64,000 nucleotides of DNA from Mycetocola reblochoni REB411 (GTDB taxonomy: Bacteria > Actinomycetota > Actinomycetes > Actinomycetales > Microbacteriaceae), in the NCBI RefSeq assembly GCF_900163835.1, contig NZ_FUKR01000058.1, forward strand, positions 53,586 through 117,585. Reading direction: 5' to 3'. Below, piece after piece: positions 47,045-56,900 of the stretch (within the stretch, counting starts at the first letter, position 1; each line of letters begins with the position of its first letter). The notes beneath the pieces were generated by a model that was not told the origin of the DNA, did not search any database, and was given only the letters and a program-made list of their open reading frames with translations. Made by a program: the position numbers and the translations under genes.

Positions 47045-48538
47045 GTGTCGATTCTCAGCGAACTCGTTCTCCTGCACGGTCGGTCCTCAGAGGAGGACAT
47101 CGACTGGCTGCACATGCTCGTCGGCGACTCCCAGCTGCTCGCGGACCTCTCACTCGCCGACATCGTGCTCTGGGTCCCGACCGAGAGCGAGTCCTTCGTC
47201 GCCGTCGCGCACAGCAGGCCGTCGGGCGCAGCGACCCTGTTCTATCGCGATTTCGTCGGCCAGAACATCAAGGCTCAGTGGAAGCGCCAGGTGTCCGAGG
47301 CGTACAGCACCGGTCGGATCATCGACTCCTCGGCGCCGGACTGGTTCGAGGAGACTCCGACTCGGGTGCGTGCGATCCCCGTGCTTCGTCGATTGAGCCC
47401 CGCCTCGACCGAGAACACGCCCCACCCCATCGCCGTGATCACCCGGCACACCAACCTTGGCGAGGCACGAACCCCGAGCCGCCAGGAGCTGACCTTCAAC
47501 GACTGCGCGAACGACCTCTTCGAGATGATCGCGGACGGGGACTTCCCCGATCTCAGCGGTCCGACCGGTCCGAGGCGTGGAGCGCCGCGAGCCTCGGACG
47601 GACTGATCAGGCTTGATGTGAAGGGCGTGACGACCTTCGCCAGCCCGAACGCCCTGTCCGCGTTCAACCGCATGGGGTTCGACGACGAGCTCGAGGGCGA
47701 GCTGCTCGCCGAGGTGACCACGCAGATTCTCCCCCAGCAGCAGGACATCGACGAGTCCCTCCCTCTCGTGGTCACGGGGCGGGCGCCGTGGCGCACCGAG
47801 ATCGAGTCGAAGGGAGTCACCGTCTCGCTCCGCGCGATCCCGCTGCGGCGGCGCGGCGAGCGCATCGGCGCCATCGTGCTCTGTCGCGACGTGTCAGAGC
47901 TGCGGCACCAGGAGCGCGAGCTCATCACCAAGGACGCCACGATCCGCGAGATCCACCATCGGGTGAAGAACAACCTGCAGACCGTGGCATCGCTGCTGCG
48001 GATCCAGGCCAGGCGGACCCACTCGGATGAGGCCAAGGAGGCGCTCACCCAGGCGATGCGCCGGGTCGCGTCGATCGCGGTCGTGCATGACACGCTGTCG
48101 GAGGGGCTCTCCCAGATCGTTGACTTCGACACCGTGTTCGATCGTGTCCTCATGTTGATCGCCGAGGTCGCGTCCACGCACAACACGACCGTTCACCCCA
48201 AGAAGTCGGGGAGCTTCGGCGTGCTGCCGAGCGAGTACGCGACCCCGCTGGCGCTCGCGCTCACCGAGCTCGTCACGAACGCCGTGGAGCACGGCCTGGC
48301 CGGACGGGAGGGTGAGGTCGAGATCTCGGCCGAGCGGACCGACGACTCTCTGACTGTCGTCGTCCGCGATGACGGCGTCGGGTTGCCGGAGGGCCAGGTC
48401 GGAACGGGCCTGGGCACGCAGATCGTCCGCACCCTCATCCAGGGTGAACTCAGCGGAACGATCGACTGGCACACGGTCATGGGCAGCGGGACAGAGGTCA
48501 CCATCGAGGTTCCGTTCCGTACGGCAGCCGGGGTGTAG
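47045..48538 (+). CDS. pdtaS: PdtaS-type sensor histidine kinase
   Basis: The product is 497 aa. An N-terminal GAF-like domain (about 20-160) and a PAS domain (about 180-285) lead to a HisKA_2/HWE-like core: the phosphoacceptor His in REIHHRVKNNLQTVASLLR near residue 303. The ATPase domain has ELVTNAVEHGLAG, VRDDGVGLP and GTGLGTQIV. This order and the neighbouring whiB1 match Rv3220c PdtaS, which phosphorylates the RNA-binding antiterminator PdtaR. PdtaR is not in this window. The transcript is probably leaderless from TAGACT 6 nt upstream. Confidence 0.9.
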   Translation: MSILSELVLLHGRSSEEDIDWLHMLVGDSQLLADLSLADIVLWVPTESESFVAVAHSRPSGAATLFYRDFVGQNIKAQWKRQVSEAYSTGRIIDSSAPDWFEETPTRVRAIPVLRRLSPASTENTPHPIAVITRHTNLGEARTPSRQELTFNDCANDLFEMIADGDFPDLSGPTGPRRGAPRASDGLIRLDVKGVTTFASPNALSAFNRMGFDDELEGELLAEVTTQILPQQQDIDESLPLVVTGRAPWRTEIESKGVTVSLRAIPLRRRGERIGAIVLCRDVSELRHQERELITKDATIREIHHRVKNNLQTVASLLRIQARRTHSDEAKEALTQAMRRVASIAVVHDTLSEGLSQIVDFDTVFDRVLMLIAEVASTHNTTVHPKKSGSFGVLPSEYATPLALALTELVTNAVEHGLAGREGEVEISAERTDDSLTVVVRDDGVGLPEGQVGTGLGTQIVRTLIQGELSGTIDWHTVMGSGTEVTIEVPFRTAAGV

Positions 48539-48656
48539 CGCCGCGCACGGTCGGACCGCGGGCGGCGAGGAGTCGCGGCGCGATGACGGTCCGCGGCGTG
48601 GTGGCGCCTGCGGGGCGCGGTGGTGAGTGCGGTGGTGCTCGTGATCTCGGCACGCT

Positions 48657-48705
48657 CGTCAGCCGTCAGCCGTCAGCCGTCAGCCGTGATCCGTGATCCG
48701 TCAGC
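48657..48705. repeat. Seven tandem CGTCAGC-type heptamers
   Basis: Four CGTCAGC, two CGTGATC variants and one more CGTCAGC, all 7 bp long (48657-48705). The complement of this unit is the GGCTGAC heptamer found after manA. The 281-bp gap 48539-48819 holds this and the terminator, and no gene. Confidence 0.85.
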
Positions 48706-48767
48706 GGGTGTCGTCACGCCGCGCCGTCGCGCGGTCGGGGACGGCACCGTCGACCGGTGGGGAAACG

Positions 48768-48807
48768 CGTCGGGCGGCCCCGCGCCGAAGCGCGGAACCG
48801 CCCGACG
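48768..48807. terminator. Bidirectional terminator between pdtaS and whiB1
   Basis: CGTCGGGCGG (48768-48777) pairs with CCGCCCGACG (48798-48807), and inner CCGCGC/GCGCGG arms stack around a CGAA loop. It ends 12 bp before the whiB1 stop. Confidence 0.8.
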
Positions 48808-48819
48808 GCGATGCGGGTG

Positions 48820-49068
48820 CTACGAGGCGCGGCGTGCGCGCGCGGCGCGCCGCTTGAGGGCGCGGCGCTCGTCCTCGGACAGCCCGCCCCAGACTCCGGA
48901 GTCCTGACCGGTCTCGAGCGCGTACTGCAGGCAGGTCTCGGTGACGTTGCAGCGGGCGCAGACCGACTTGGCCCGCTCGATCTGCTCCACAGCCGGGCCG
49001 GTGTTGCCGACGGGGAAGAACAGCTCGGGGTCGACGGTCAGGCAGGATGCGTTCTCGCGCCAATCCAT
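48820..49068 (-). CDS. whiB1: WhiB-family iron-sulfur regulator, WhiB1 type
   Basis: The product is 82 aa, close to the 84 aa of WhiB1. Four Cys: one in ENASCLTVDP and three in VCARCNVTETCLQY, followed by the GVWGGLSEDERRALKRR turn and basic tail. WhiB1 binds a 4Fe-4S cluster, reacts with nitric oxide and binds the sigma-A subunit. ATG 49068 follows AGGAG at 6 nt. It lies next to pdtaS, as Rv3219 lies next to Rv3220c. Downstream is the shared terminator. Confidence 0.95.
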   Translation of the reverse strand: MDWRENASCLTVDPELFFPVGNTGPAVEQIERAKSVCARCNVTETCLQYALETGQDSGVWGGLSEDERRALKRRAARARRAS

Positions 49069-49296
49069 GGGGGAACTCCTTAGGGGTACACATAAGGACA
49101 TGGCAGAGCATGTCGCTTCGGGAAACGAAGTCGATTCGAAAATGAGGCGGGTTCCTCACAGAACGAGGCCAACTCACCGCCCCGTGAATTGATATTTCGA
49201 CCTCGAATATGGTCCCATACGGGGGACGTGTAATCAATAGTCATCCGTCACTCGCATGCACCCCAGACGACACCCTCGTCCGCTATAAGGAGCCTC

Positions 49297-49692
49297 GTGA
49301 CCACCACCACCCCCGGGGCATGGAAGCTGCCCGTGCTGACCGCGATCCTGCTCGCCGAGGCGCTGGTCATGACGGCGATCGTGCTCTGGTTAATCGTGGA
49401 CCTGGTGACGCTGACGCCGAGCTCCTACGCGACGGCCGTCGCCATCACCGTGCTCGCGGCGATCGGCGCGGCCTTCGTCTGGGCGATCGCCCTGATGTGC
49501 CTGCGCCGTCGTGCCCGGTTCAGGGGCGGTGCGGTCGTCTGGCAGCTCATCCAGATCGCGGTGGCGGTCGGCAGCTTCCAGGGGGCCTTCGCCCAGCCGC
49601 TGATCGGCTGGGTGATCCTGCTTCCCTCGCTCGCGGCGCTGATCCTGTGCTTCAGCGCACCCGTCACCCGGCTGGTCACCGCGGAGCAGTGA
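49297..49692 (+). CDS. Small membrane protein of unknown function
   Basis: The product is 131 aa from GTG 49297, with AAGGAG 5 nt before. Four hydrophobic segments lie about 11-35, 44-66, 74-96 (amphipathic around RRRARFRGG) and 98-120. The Arg-rich loop puts residues 68-76 on the inside. I recognise no family beyond the look of small actinobacterial four-helix membrane proteins. It is divergent from whiB1 across 228 bp, with no clear further sites. Confidence 0.7.
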   Translation: MTTTTPGAWKLPVLTAILLAEALVMTAIVLWLIVDLVTLTPSSYATAVAITVLAAIGAAFVWAIALMCLRRRARFRGGAVVWQLIQIAVAVGSFQGAFAQPLIGWVILLPSLAALILCFSAPVTRLVTAEQ

Positions 49693-49768
49693 TCGGCGCT
49701 TCCGCCTGGAGCGCGCGCAGGGCGGCGTCCCGCTCCCGTCCGGTGCGGGGGAGGGCGCGAACCGCTGA

Positions 49769-49831
49769 GCGGAGCGTCCAGAGCAGATGGCGGAGCGTCG
49801 AGAGTGGAGGGCGGAGCGTCGAGAGCAGAGG
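49769..49831 (+). repeat. Three imperfect 21-bp direct repeats
   Basis: Units starting GCGGAGCGTC at 49769, 49790 and 49811 each span 21 bp with few differences, followed by a more degenerate fourth copy to about 49852. They fill most of the 181-bp gap 49693-49873, which shows no gene. Confidence 0.8.
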
Positions 49832-49873
49832 CCGAGCGCCGAGGGCTGACAGCCGAGGGCTGCGTGACCGCGC

Positions 49874-50347
49874 TCAGGCGTCCAGACCGAGCTTCTTCCT
49901 CAGCGAGGCGACGTGACCCGTCGCCCGCACGTTGTAGAGCGCGTGCGTGAGGACGCCGTCCTCGTCGATGACGAAAGTCGAGCGGATCACGCCCTCGACG
50001 ACCTTGCCGTAGAGCTTCTTCTCGCCGAACGCGGCGTAGCGGTGGTGCACGGCGAGGTCCTCGTCGGAGAGCAGCGGGAAGTCGAGCCCATCGCGCTCCG
50101 CGAAGGTCGCGAGCGTGGCTGGCGCGTCCTTGGACACTCCCAGCACGGTGTACCCCGCCGCGGTCAGCGAGGAGAGGCTGTCGCGGAAGTCACAGGCCTG
50201 AGTGGTGCAGCCCGGCGTCATCGCCGCGGGGTAGAAGTACAGGATCACCTTGTGACCGCGCAGCTCGGAGAGGGTCACGGACCCGCCGTCGGCCGTGGGG
50301 AGCGTGAAGTCGGGCGCCGCATCGCCGGCGGAGAGTCGTTCTGCCAT
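49874..50347 (-). CDS. bcp: Thioredoxin-dependent thiol peroxidase, BCP family
   Basis: The product is 157 aa. It has GDAAPDFTLPTADG, ILYFYPAAMTPGCTTQACDFRD with the peroxidatic Cys in PGCTTQ and a second Cys five residues later (resolving type), then PLLSDEDLAVHHRYAAFGEKK and the C-terminal RSTFVIDEDG. This atypical 2-Cys peroxiredoxin reduces hydroperoxides. TAGGCT 7 nt before the ATG points to leaderless transcription. It lies behind rsgA on the same strand but apparently has its own promoter. Confidence 0.93.
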   Translation of the reverse strand: MAERLSAGDAAPDFTLPTADGGSVTLSELRGHKVILYFYPAAMTPGCTTQACDFRDSLSSLTAAGYTVLGVSKDAPATLATFAERDGLDFPLLSDEDLAVHHRYAAFGEKKLYGKVVEGVIRSTFVIDEDGVLTHALYNVRATGHVASLRKKLGLDA

Positions 50348-50354
50348 GTCGATC

Positions 50355-50360
50355 AGCCTA
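50355..50360 (-). promoter_or_regulatory. -10 element of probable leaderless mRNA (bcp)
   Basis: TAGGCT on the minus strand, 7 nt before ATG 50347. Confidence 0.5.
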
Positions 50361-50372
50361 TCCCCATCGTCG

Positions 50373-51425
50373 TCACTCGCCCGGCGACGACCGCGTCGCG
50401 AACGTCTCGAGCAGCCGCTGCAGCGAGTCCAGTCGCGCCGTCTCGGCCGCCGACAGCCGGCCCTCCCGCTCGGCGGTGACGAGCGCGCAGTCGGTGGCGT
50501 CCGGCAGATGCGTACAGCCGCGCGGGCAGTCGGCCGCGATGGCGGCGAGGTCGGTGAAGGATCGGAGGATGTTCGCCGGGTCCACATGACCGAGCCCGAA
50601 CGAGCGCACGCCCGGGGTGTCGATCACCCATCCCGCGGAGCCCCCGCCGAGCGGGTAGGACACGGTCGAGGACGAGGTGTGCCTTCCGCGACCCGTGACG
50701 ACGTTGACGTGCCCGGTCGCGCGATTGGCGCCAGGGACGATCGCGTTGACGAGCGTCGACTTGCCGACGCCGGAGTGGCCGACGAACACGGTCTCATGCC
50801 CGTCCAGCGCCTCCCGGATTTCGTCCACCGGAACCAGGCCGGTCCGGGAGCGGAACACCGGGATGTCGAGCCCGGCGAAGTTCGCCAGGAAGGGCTCGGG
50901 GTCGGCCAGGTCGGTCTTCGTGATGCACAGCATCGGGGAGATGCCGGCGTCGTAGGCGGCGACGAGGTAGCGGTCGACGAGCCGGGCCCGCGGCTCCGGG
51001 TTGGCCGCGGCGACGACGATGAGCAGCTGGTCGGCATTGGCGACGACGATGCGCTCGACGTCGTCGGTGTCGTCCGCGCTTCGGCGCAGCACCGTGCTGC
51101 GTTCGGTGATCCGGACGATGCGCGCAAGCGTGCCCTCGTCGCCGCTGAGGTCGCCGACGACGTCGACCCTGTCCCCGTTCACGATCGGCTGGCGGCGGAG
51201 CTCCCTGGCCCTGACACAGCTGAGCTCGACGCGGTCGCCACCGGTCCCGTCGACCGTGACACGATAACGGCCGCGGTCGACGGCGTACACGCGGCCGGTG
51301 GCGGCGTCCTCGTGCTTGGGCCTGATCTTCGTCCGCGGACGATTCGCCTTCGGGTTCGGCCGGACCCGGACGGTCGACTCGTCGTAGACGTCCTCGTCCT
51401 CGTCGTCCTCCTGCCACCAGCTCAC
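50373..51425 (-). CDS. rsgA: Small ribosomal subunit-dependent GTPase RsgA
   Basis: The product is 350 aa. An N-terminal OB-fold (about 40-110) precedes a circularly permuted GTPase domain with [17 protein letters not shown]4 TKTDLAD, G1 [13 protein letters not shown]2/G3 region [10 protein letters not shown] and [12 protein letters not shown], then a zinc knuckle [17 protein letters not shown] with the Cys/His set. It matures and checks the 30S subunit. GTG 51425 lies 4 nt after the aroA stop, so both are in one transcript; this aroA-rsgA pairing is conserved in mycobacteria. Confidence 0.95.
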   Translation of the reverse strand: MSWWQEDDEDEDVYDESTVRVRPNPKANRPRTKIRPKHEDAATGRVYAVDRGRYRVTVDGTGGDRVELSCVRARELRRQPIVNGDRVDVVGDLSGDEGTLARIVRITERSTVLRRSADDTDDVERIVVANADQLLIVVAAANPEPRARLVDRYLVAAYDAGISPMLCITKTDLADPEPFLANFAGLDIPVFRSRTGLVPVDEIREALDGHETVFVGHSGVGKSTLVNAIVPGANRATGHVNVVTGRGRHTSSSTVSYPLGGGSAGWVIDTPGVRSFGLGHVDPANILRSFTDLAAIAADCPRGCTHLPDATDCALVTAEREGRLSAAETARLDSLQRLLETFATRSSPGE

Positions 51426-51429
51426 CGGT

Positions 51430-52782
51430 TCACGCCTCCAGCATCCGCTGCCAGAGCTCGGTGAACTGCGGCAGCGTCTTGGACGTCGTGGCGATGTTCT
51501 CGACGGTGACCCCGTCGACGCGCAGCCCGATGATCGCGCCGGCGGTGGCCATGCGGTGGTCGTGGTAGCTGTGCCACTCGCCGCCGTGCAGCGGGGCGGG
51601 GGTGACGTCGATGCCGTCCTGCGTCTCGACGGCGTCTCCGCCGAGACGGTTGATCTCGGCGACGAGCGCAGCGATCCGGTCGGTCTCGTGATGGCGGATG
51701 TGACCGATGCCCCGGAAGCTGCTCGGGCCGTTCGCCAAAGCGGCGAGCGCGACCAGGGGCGGTGCGAGCTCGCCCGCCTCGCTCAGATCCAGCTCGACGC
51801 CGCTGATCGACTCCGGCCCGGTCACGGTGAGCACGCCGTCGGCCAGTGCGACGGAGGCGCCGAAGCGCGGCAGCAGCTCGCGCAGCTGGGCACCGACCTG
51901 CGTGGTCTGCTCGGGCCAGTCGGTGATGCGGACGGTTCCCCCGGTCGCGACGGCGGCGGCGAGGAACGGGGCGGCGTTGGACAGGTCCGGCTCGATGACG
52001 ACGTCGCGCCCTGCGATCTCCTGATGGGCGACCTGCCACACGCCCGGCTCGGGGGAGTCGACGCGGACGCCCCGTTCCGCGAGCGCTGTCGCCGTCATCT
52101 CGATGTGGGGCAGGCTCGGCAGCCGCTCACCGGTGTGGGTGACGCGGACGCCCTCCTCGAAACGCGCGCCGGCGAGCAGGAGTGCGGAGACGAACTGCGA
52201 GCTGGAGGAGGCGTCGATGGCGACCGGCCCGCCGCGCAGCGCCCCCGTGCCGTGCACGGTGAACGGCAGCCGCCCGGAGCCGTCATCGGCGATGTCCGCC
52301 CCGAGCGCACGCAGCGCCCCGATGAGCGCGGACATCGGCCGCGTGCGCGCCGTGGGGTCCGCATCGAACGCCGTCGGTCCGAGGGCGAGAGCGGCAAGGG
52401 GAGGGGCGAATCGCATGACCGTGCCCGCCTGGTCGCAGTCGATGGTGGTGGAGCCGAGCAGCTCGTCCGGCGGGGTGACGACCAGGTCGGGCCCGAACGG
52501 CGAGGAGCCCTCGCGCTCGCCCACGTCTACGCCGAGCGAGCGCAGCGCCTGGACCATCGCGTCGGAGTCCCTCGAGTGCAGCGGGCGGCGCAGCACGCTG
52601 GGCCCGGAGGCGACGGCGGAGAGGATCAGCTCGCGGTTGGTCAGCGACTTGGACCCGGGCAACTGAAGGGTTGCGTCGACCGCGCGCACGGCGAACGGCG
52701 CCTGCCAGGCGGCGTCGTCCTCGGGGACGGAGGCATCGTCGTAGAGCGGCAGGTCGGGAGCGGAATATTTGGACTCGAGCAT
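51430..52782 (-). CDS. aroA: 3-phosphoshikimate 1-carboxyvinyltransferase (EPSP synthase)
   Basis: The product is 450 aa. Binding motifs: [16 protein letters not shown] near 41, [16 protein letters not shown] (equivalent of the GNAGT loop), [34 protein letters not shown] and the C-terminal [13 protein letters not shown]. It condenses shikimate 3-phosphate with phosphoenolpyruvate in the shikimate pathway. The ATG has no ribosome site but TACTGT 8 nt before it. The loop reads DQAGT instead of GNAGT, the form seen in many actinobacterial enzymes. The SigR-type promoter on the opposite strand overlaps its 5' end. Confidence 0.95.
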   Translation of the reverse strand: MLESKYSAPDLPLYDDASVPEDDAAWQAPFAVRAVDATLQLPGSKSLTNRELILSAVASGPSVLRRPLHSRDSDAMVQALRSLGVDVGEREGSSPFGPDLVVTPPDELLGSTTIDCDQAGTVMRFAPPLAALALGPTAFDADPTARTRPMSALIGALRALGADIADDGSGRLPFTVHGTGALRGGPVAIDASSSSQFVSALLLAGARFEEGVRVTHTGERLPSLPHIEMTATALAERGVRVDSPEPGVWQVAHQEIAGRDVVIEPDLSNAAPFLAAAVATGGTVRITDWPEQTTQVGAQLRELLPRFGASVALADGVLTVTGPESISGVELDLSEAGELAPPLVALAALANGPSSFRGIGHIRHHETDRIAALVAEINRLGGDAVETQDGIDVTPAPLHGGEWHSYHDHRMATAGAIIGLRVDGVTVENIATTSKTLPQFTELWQRMLEA

Positions 52783-52786
52783 CGTT
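52762..52786 (+). promoter_or_regulatory. Candidate SigR/SigH-type autoregulatory promoter of sigR
   Basis: GGAAT (52762-52766) and GTT (52784-52786) with a 17-nt gap resemble the GGAAT-N18-GTT promoters of the SigR/SigH family. It lies inside the 5' end of aroA and points to sigR, 150 bp downstream. Confidence 0.4.
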
Positions 52787-52790
52787 GTCA

Positions 52791-52796
52791 ACAGTA
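52791..52796 (-). promoter_or_regulatory. -10 element of probable leaderless mRNA (aroA)
   Basis: TACTGT on the minus strand, 8 nt before ATG 52782. Confidence 0.45.
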
Positions 52797-52924
52797 TCGG
52801 CGAGCGCGCCGAATCACGAGCGGAGGACCGGTGGGCAGCACACTTCTCGAGCGTCCGGCACGGGCGGGCAGCACCCCCGACGGGGTGCGCGGGACCGTCA
52901 CGGCGGCGTCGCAGGCGGCGACCG

Positions 52925-52930
52925 TAGACT
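52925..52930 (+). promoter_or_regulatory. -10 element of probable leaderless mRNA (sigR)
   Basis: TAGACT with an 8-nt gap to ATG 52939 and no ribosome site. Confidence 0.5.
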
Positions 52931-52938
52931 GGGCGGCG

Positions 52939-53577
52939 ATGACAATCGACGAGCCCCGACCGACGGCCGACCCCGCTCCGGCGGGGGATGAGCCGGCCGA
53001 CCCGCGCGCGCTGTTCGAGGAGCAGGCGTTGCCGTTCATCGACCAGCTCTACGGGGCGGCGATGCGGATGACGCGCAAGCCCCAGGACGCGCAGGACCTC
53101 GTACAGGAGACCTTCACGAAGGCGTACCGGGCGTTCGACCGGTTCCAGCAGGGCACAAACCTGAAGGCCTGGCTGTACCGCATCCTGACGAACAGCTACA
53201 TCAACGACTACCGCAAGAAGCAGCGCGAGCCCTATCAGAGCGCCATCGACGACCTCGAGGACTGGCAGCTGGGCGGTGCCGAGTCGACGACCGCGAGCTC
53301 CGCCCGCTCGGCGGAGGCCGAGGCGATCGACCACATGCCCGACGGCGTGGTCAAGGAGGCGCTGCAGTCGATCCCGGAGGACTTCCGCATGGCGGTGTAC
53401 CTCGCCGACGTCGAGGGCTTCGCCTACCAGGAGATCGCCGACATCATGAAGACCCCCATCGGCACCGTCATGAGCCGGCTGCACCGCGGCCGCCGGCTGT
53501 TGCGCGAGCTGCTGGCCGACTACGCGGGTGAGCAGGGCATCACCGCGACACCATCACGGACGAGGAGCACGAAATGA
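52939..53577 (+). CDS. sigR: ECF sigma factor of the SigR/SigH thiol-stress type
   Basis: The product is 212 aa. Region 2 has [36 protein letters not shown], and region 4 has [48 protein letters not shown]. The ECF12 hallmark is the pairing with a redox-sensing ZAS anti-sigma factor, which overlaps by 4 nt here. SigR directs the thiol-oxidative response: thioredoxin, mycothiol and proteases. From the ATG at 52939 no ribosome site is seen. Frame continues open far upstream but as antisense of aroA. Confidence 0.94.
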   Translation: MTIDEPRPTADPAPAGDEPADPRALFEEQALPFIDQLYGAAMRMTRKPQDAQDLVQETFTKAYRAFDRFQQGTNLKAWLYRILTNSYINDYRKKQREPYQSAIDDLEDWQLGGAESTTASSARSAEAEAIDHMPDGVVKEALQSIPEDFRMAVYLADVEGFAYQEIADIMKTPIGTVMSRLHRGRRLLRELLADYAGEQGITATPSRTRSTK

Positions 53578-53819
53578 GCGACTGCGGCTGCGAGAAGGCC
53601 AGGCGCGACCTCGAAGAGTACCTCCGCAACGAGGTGTGCAGCACCGAGGCGTCCGACATCAGGGAGCACATCGAGAACTGTGCGGACTGCAGGGACGAGA
53701 TGGTCGTCAACCAGACGCTCACCGAGGTCATCCAGCGGGCGTGCCGTGAGAGCGCGCCGGAACAGCTGCGATCGCAGGTGCTCGCCCGCATCCGCGAGGT
53801 CCAGAGCGCTCACGGCTGA
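53574..53819 (+). CDS. rsrA: Redox-sensing anti-sigma factor RsrA (mycothiol-system type)
   Basis: The product is 81 aa. [19 protein letters not shown] and then HIENCADC form the ZAS-type zinc set (H-x3-C-x2-C plus an N-terminal Cys). In Streptomyces and mycobacteria, oxidation of the zinc thiols releases the sigma factor. It overlaps sigR by 4 nt (ATGA), a standard arrangement for 1:1 synthesis. Small size is normal for this group. Confidence 0.94.
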   Translation: MSDCGCEKARRDLEEYLRNEVCSTEASDIREHIENCADCRDEMVVNQTLTEVIQRACRESAPEQLRSQVLARIREVQSAHG

Positions 53820-53875
53820 GCGGTCGTGCCCGTGCCCTGGCGCGGACGCCGGGGCGGCGGTCTGACGCAGAGCCC

Positions 53876-53927
53876 GTCACGGCGAAGGGGAGGCGGGGCC
53901 GCGGCCCCGCCTCCCCTTCGCCGTGAC
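53876..53927. terminator. Bidirectional terminator, 24-bp perfect stem
   Basis: Arms 53876-53899 and 53904-53927 are exact complements around a CGCG centre, between rsrA (stop 53819) and the convergent kgd gene (stop 53933). It is the longest perfect hairpin I found in the window. Confidence 0.85.
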
Positions 53928-53932
53928 GCTGG

Positions 53933-56900
53933 TCAGCCCTGGCGTGAGGTGTCCAGCGCGACGGAGAGCAGCTCGGCCTGCTCGACCGCGTGGCGCTTCG
54001 CCGATCCTGTCGCCGGCGAGGCGGCGCCCGGGCGGGACACCACCCTGATCGGCCGGTCGGGGAAGCGCTTCGGGGCGCGCAACGCAAGGAACGGCCAGGC
54101 GCCCTGGTTCTCCGGCTCGTCCTGGACCCAGACGATCTCGGCGTTCGGGTACCGGTCGAACACCTCCTGCAGCTCGGCGACCGGGAGCGGGTAGTACTGC
54201 TCCAGCCGCACCAGCGCGACCTGCTCGTTCGGCGTCTTCGTCAGCTCGTTCACCAGGTCCCAGTGGATCTTGCCCGCGTGCAGCAGCACACGAGTCACCG
54301 CGGCGGGGTCGATCGGCCTGGTGTCGTCGATGACGGTGTCGAACCGCCCGTTCGTGAAGTCCTCGAGCGGGCTGGACGCGCCGCGCAGCCGCAGCATCGC
54401 CTTCGGGGTGAACACCACGAGCGGACGACGGGGCCTGGCGTACGCCTGACGGCGCAGCAGGTGGAAGTAGGACGCGGGGGTCGACGGCCTCGCCACCGTC
54501 ATGTTGTTCTCCGCACACAGCTGGAGGAACCGCTCGATGCGCGCCGAGGAGTGGTCGGGGCCCTGACCCTCGTAGCCGTGGGGGAGCAGGAGCACGACAC
54601 CGGAGCGCTGCTCCCACTTCTGCTCGGCCGAGGCGATGAACTCGTCGATGATGGTCTGCGCGCCGTTGGTGAAGTCACCGAACTGCGCCTCCCAGAGCAC
54701 GAGCGCGTCCGCGCGCTCGACCGAGTAGCCGTACTCGAAGCCCATCGCCGCGTACTCGCTGAGCAGCGAGTCGTAGATCCAGAATCGGGCCTGCTCCTCG
54801 GAGAGGTTCACCAGCGGCAGCCACTCCTGGCCGTTCACCCTGTCGTGCAGCACCGCGTGGCGCTGGACGAAGGTGCCCCGTCTGGCGTCCTGGCCGCTCA
54901 TGCGGACCGGGGTGCCCTCGAGCAGCAGGGAGCCGAAGGCGAGGAGCTCGCCGAACGCCCAGTCGATGTTGCCGTTGCGGCTCATGTCGAGGCGCTTCTT
55001 CAGCAGCTGGTCGAGCTTGGTGTGCACGGTGAAGCCGGCCGGCTTGTTGTTGAACGCGTCGCCGATGCGGTGGATCACCTCGGTGCCGACCGCGGTGACG
55101 TCCGGCTCGCCGATGTAGCCGTCGCCGGTGTCCTCGGGCAGGATCACGGGCAGCGAGGCGGTCTGCGCCGCGTGCGTCTCGGAGAAGGCGCGCTCCAGGC
55201 GGTTCTGGAAGTCGCGGTGCGCGGCGTCGTACTCGTCCTGCGTGATGTCGCCGCGGCCGACGAGCGCCTCGGTGTAGAGCTTGCGCACGCTGCGCTTGGC
55301 CTCGATGAGGTTGTACATCAGCGGCTGCGTCATCGAGGGGTCGTCGCCCTCGTTGTGGCCGCGGCGTCGGTAGCAGACCAGGTCGATGACGACGTCCTTC
55401 TTGAAGGCCTGCCGGAACTCGAACGCCTGGCGGGCGACACGGACGACGGCCTCGGGGTCGTCGCCGTTGACGTGCCAGATGGGCGCCTGGATGGTCTTGG
55501 CGACGTCACTCGCGTAGACGCTGGAGCGGCCCTCGCCGGGGGGAGTGGTGAACCCGACCTGGTTGTTGACGATGATGTGCACGGTGCCGCCGGTGCGGTA
55601 GCCGCGCAGCTGGGACATCTGCATCGTCTCGACGACGACGCCCTGTCCGGCCATGGCGGCGTCGCCGTGCAGCAGAACCGGCAGCGTCGAGAACGTGCCG
55701 ATGGGCCTGCGGTCCTGCTTGGCCCTGACGATGCCCTCGAGCACGCCGTCGACGGCCTCGAGGTGCGAGGGGTTCGCCGCGAGGTACACGGGGAGCTCCT
55801 CGCCGCCGGCGGCGTGGAAGGTTCCCTCGGTGCCGAGGTGGTACTTCACGTCGCCGGAGCCCTGCGCGCCGCCGCCGGCGGTGCCCTCGAACTCCTGGAA
55901 GATCTGCCCGTAGGTCTTGCCGGCGATGTTGGTCAGCACGTTCAGCCGGCCGCGGTGGGCCATGCCGATCGCGGCGCCGTCCATGCCGTCCTCCGCCGCC
56001 CCCTGCAGGATGGCGTCGAGGAGGGCGATCGTCGACTCGCCGCCCTCAAGGCTGAAGCGCTTCTGACCGACGTACTTGGTCTGCAGGAAGGTCTCGAAGG
56101 CCTCCGCCTCGTTCAGCTTGCCGAGGATGCGCATCTGCTCGTCATGGGTGGGCTTCGCGTAGGGGCGCTCGACCTTCTCCTGGATCCAGGCGCGCTGCGC
56201 CGGGTCCTGGATGTGCATGTACTCCAGGCCGATCGTGCGGCAGTAGGAGTCGCGGAGGGTGCCGAGGATGTCGCGGAGCTTGGCCTGGCGGCGCTCGCCG
56301 AAGCCACCGGTGACGAACTCACGGTCCAGGTCCCAGAAGGTCAGACCGTGGCTGGCGATGTCCAGGTCGGGGTGCGAACGCTGGACGTACTCGAGCGGGT
56401 CGATGTCGGCCATGAGGTGCCCGCGCACGCGGAAGGAGTTGATCAGCTCCTGCACGCGCGAGGTCTTGTTCACGTTGTCGCTGACGTTCACGGAGATGTC
56501 CGGCGCCCACTCGATGGGGGCGTAGGGGATGCGCAGCGCCGCGAAGACGTTCCGGTAGAAGCCGCGCTGGCCGAGCAGGAGCTCGTTGACCTTCTTCAGG
56601 AACTCGCCGGACCCGGCGCCCTGGATGACGCGGTGGTCGTAGGTGGAGGTGAGGGTGATGGTCTTGCCGACGCCGAGCTTCACCAGGGTCTCGGCGCTCG
56701 ACCCCTGGAACTCGGCCGGGTACTCCAGCGCTCCCGCCCCGATGATGCAGCCCTGGCCGCTCATCAGCCGCGGGACCGAGTGGACCGTGCCGATGCCGCC
56801 CGGGTTCGTCAGCGATACCGTGACGCCCTGGAAGTCGGCCGCCGTGAGCTTGTTCCCCCGTGCGCGCTTGACGAGGTCCTCGTAGCTGGCCAGGTACTCG

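Noticed and set aside
48657..48705. CRISPR array
   Set aside because: Units are 7 bp and contiguous, without spacers, and no cas gene is present.
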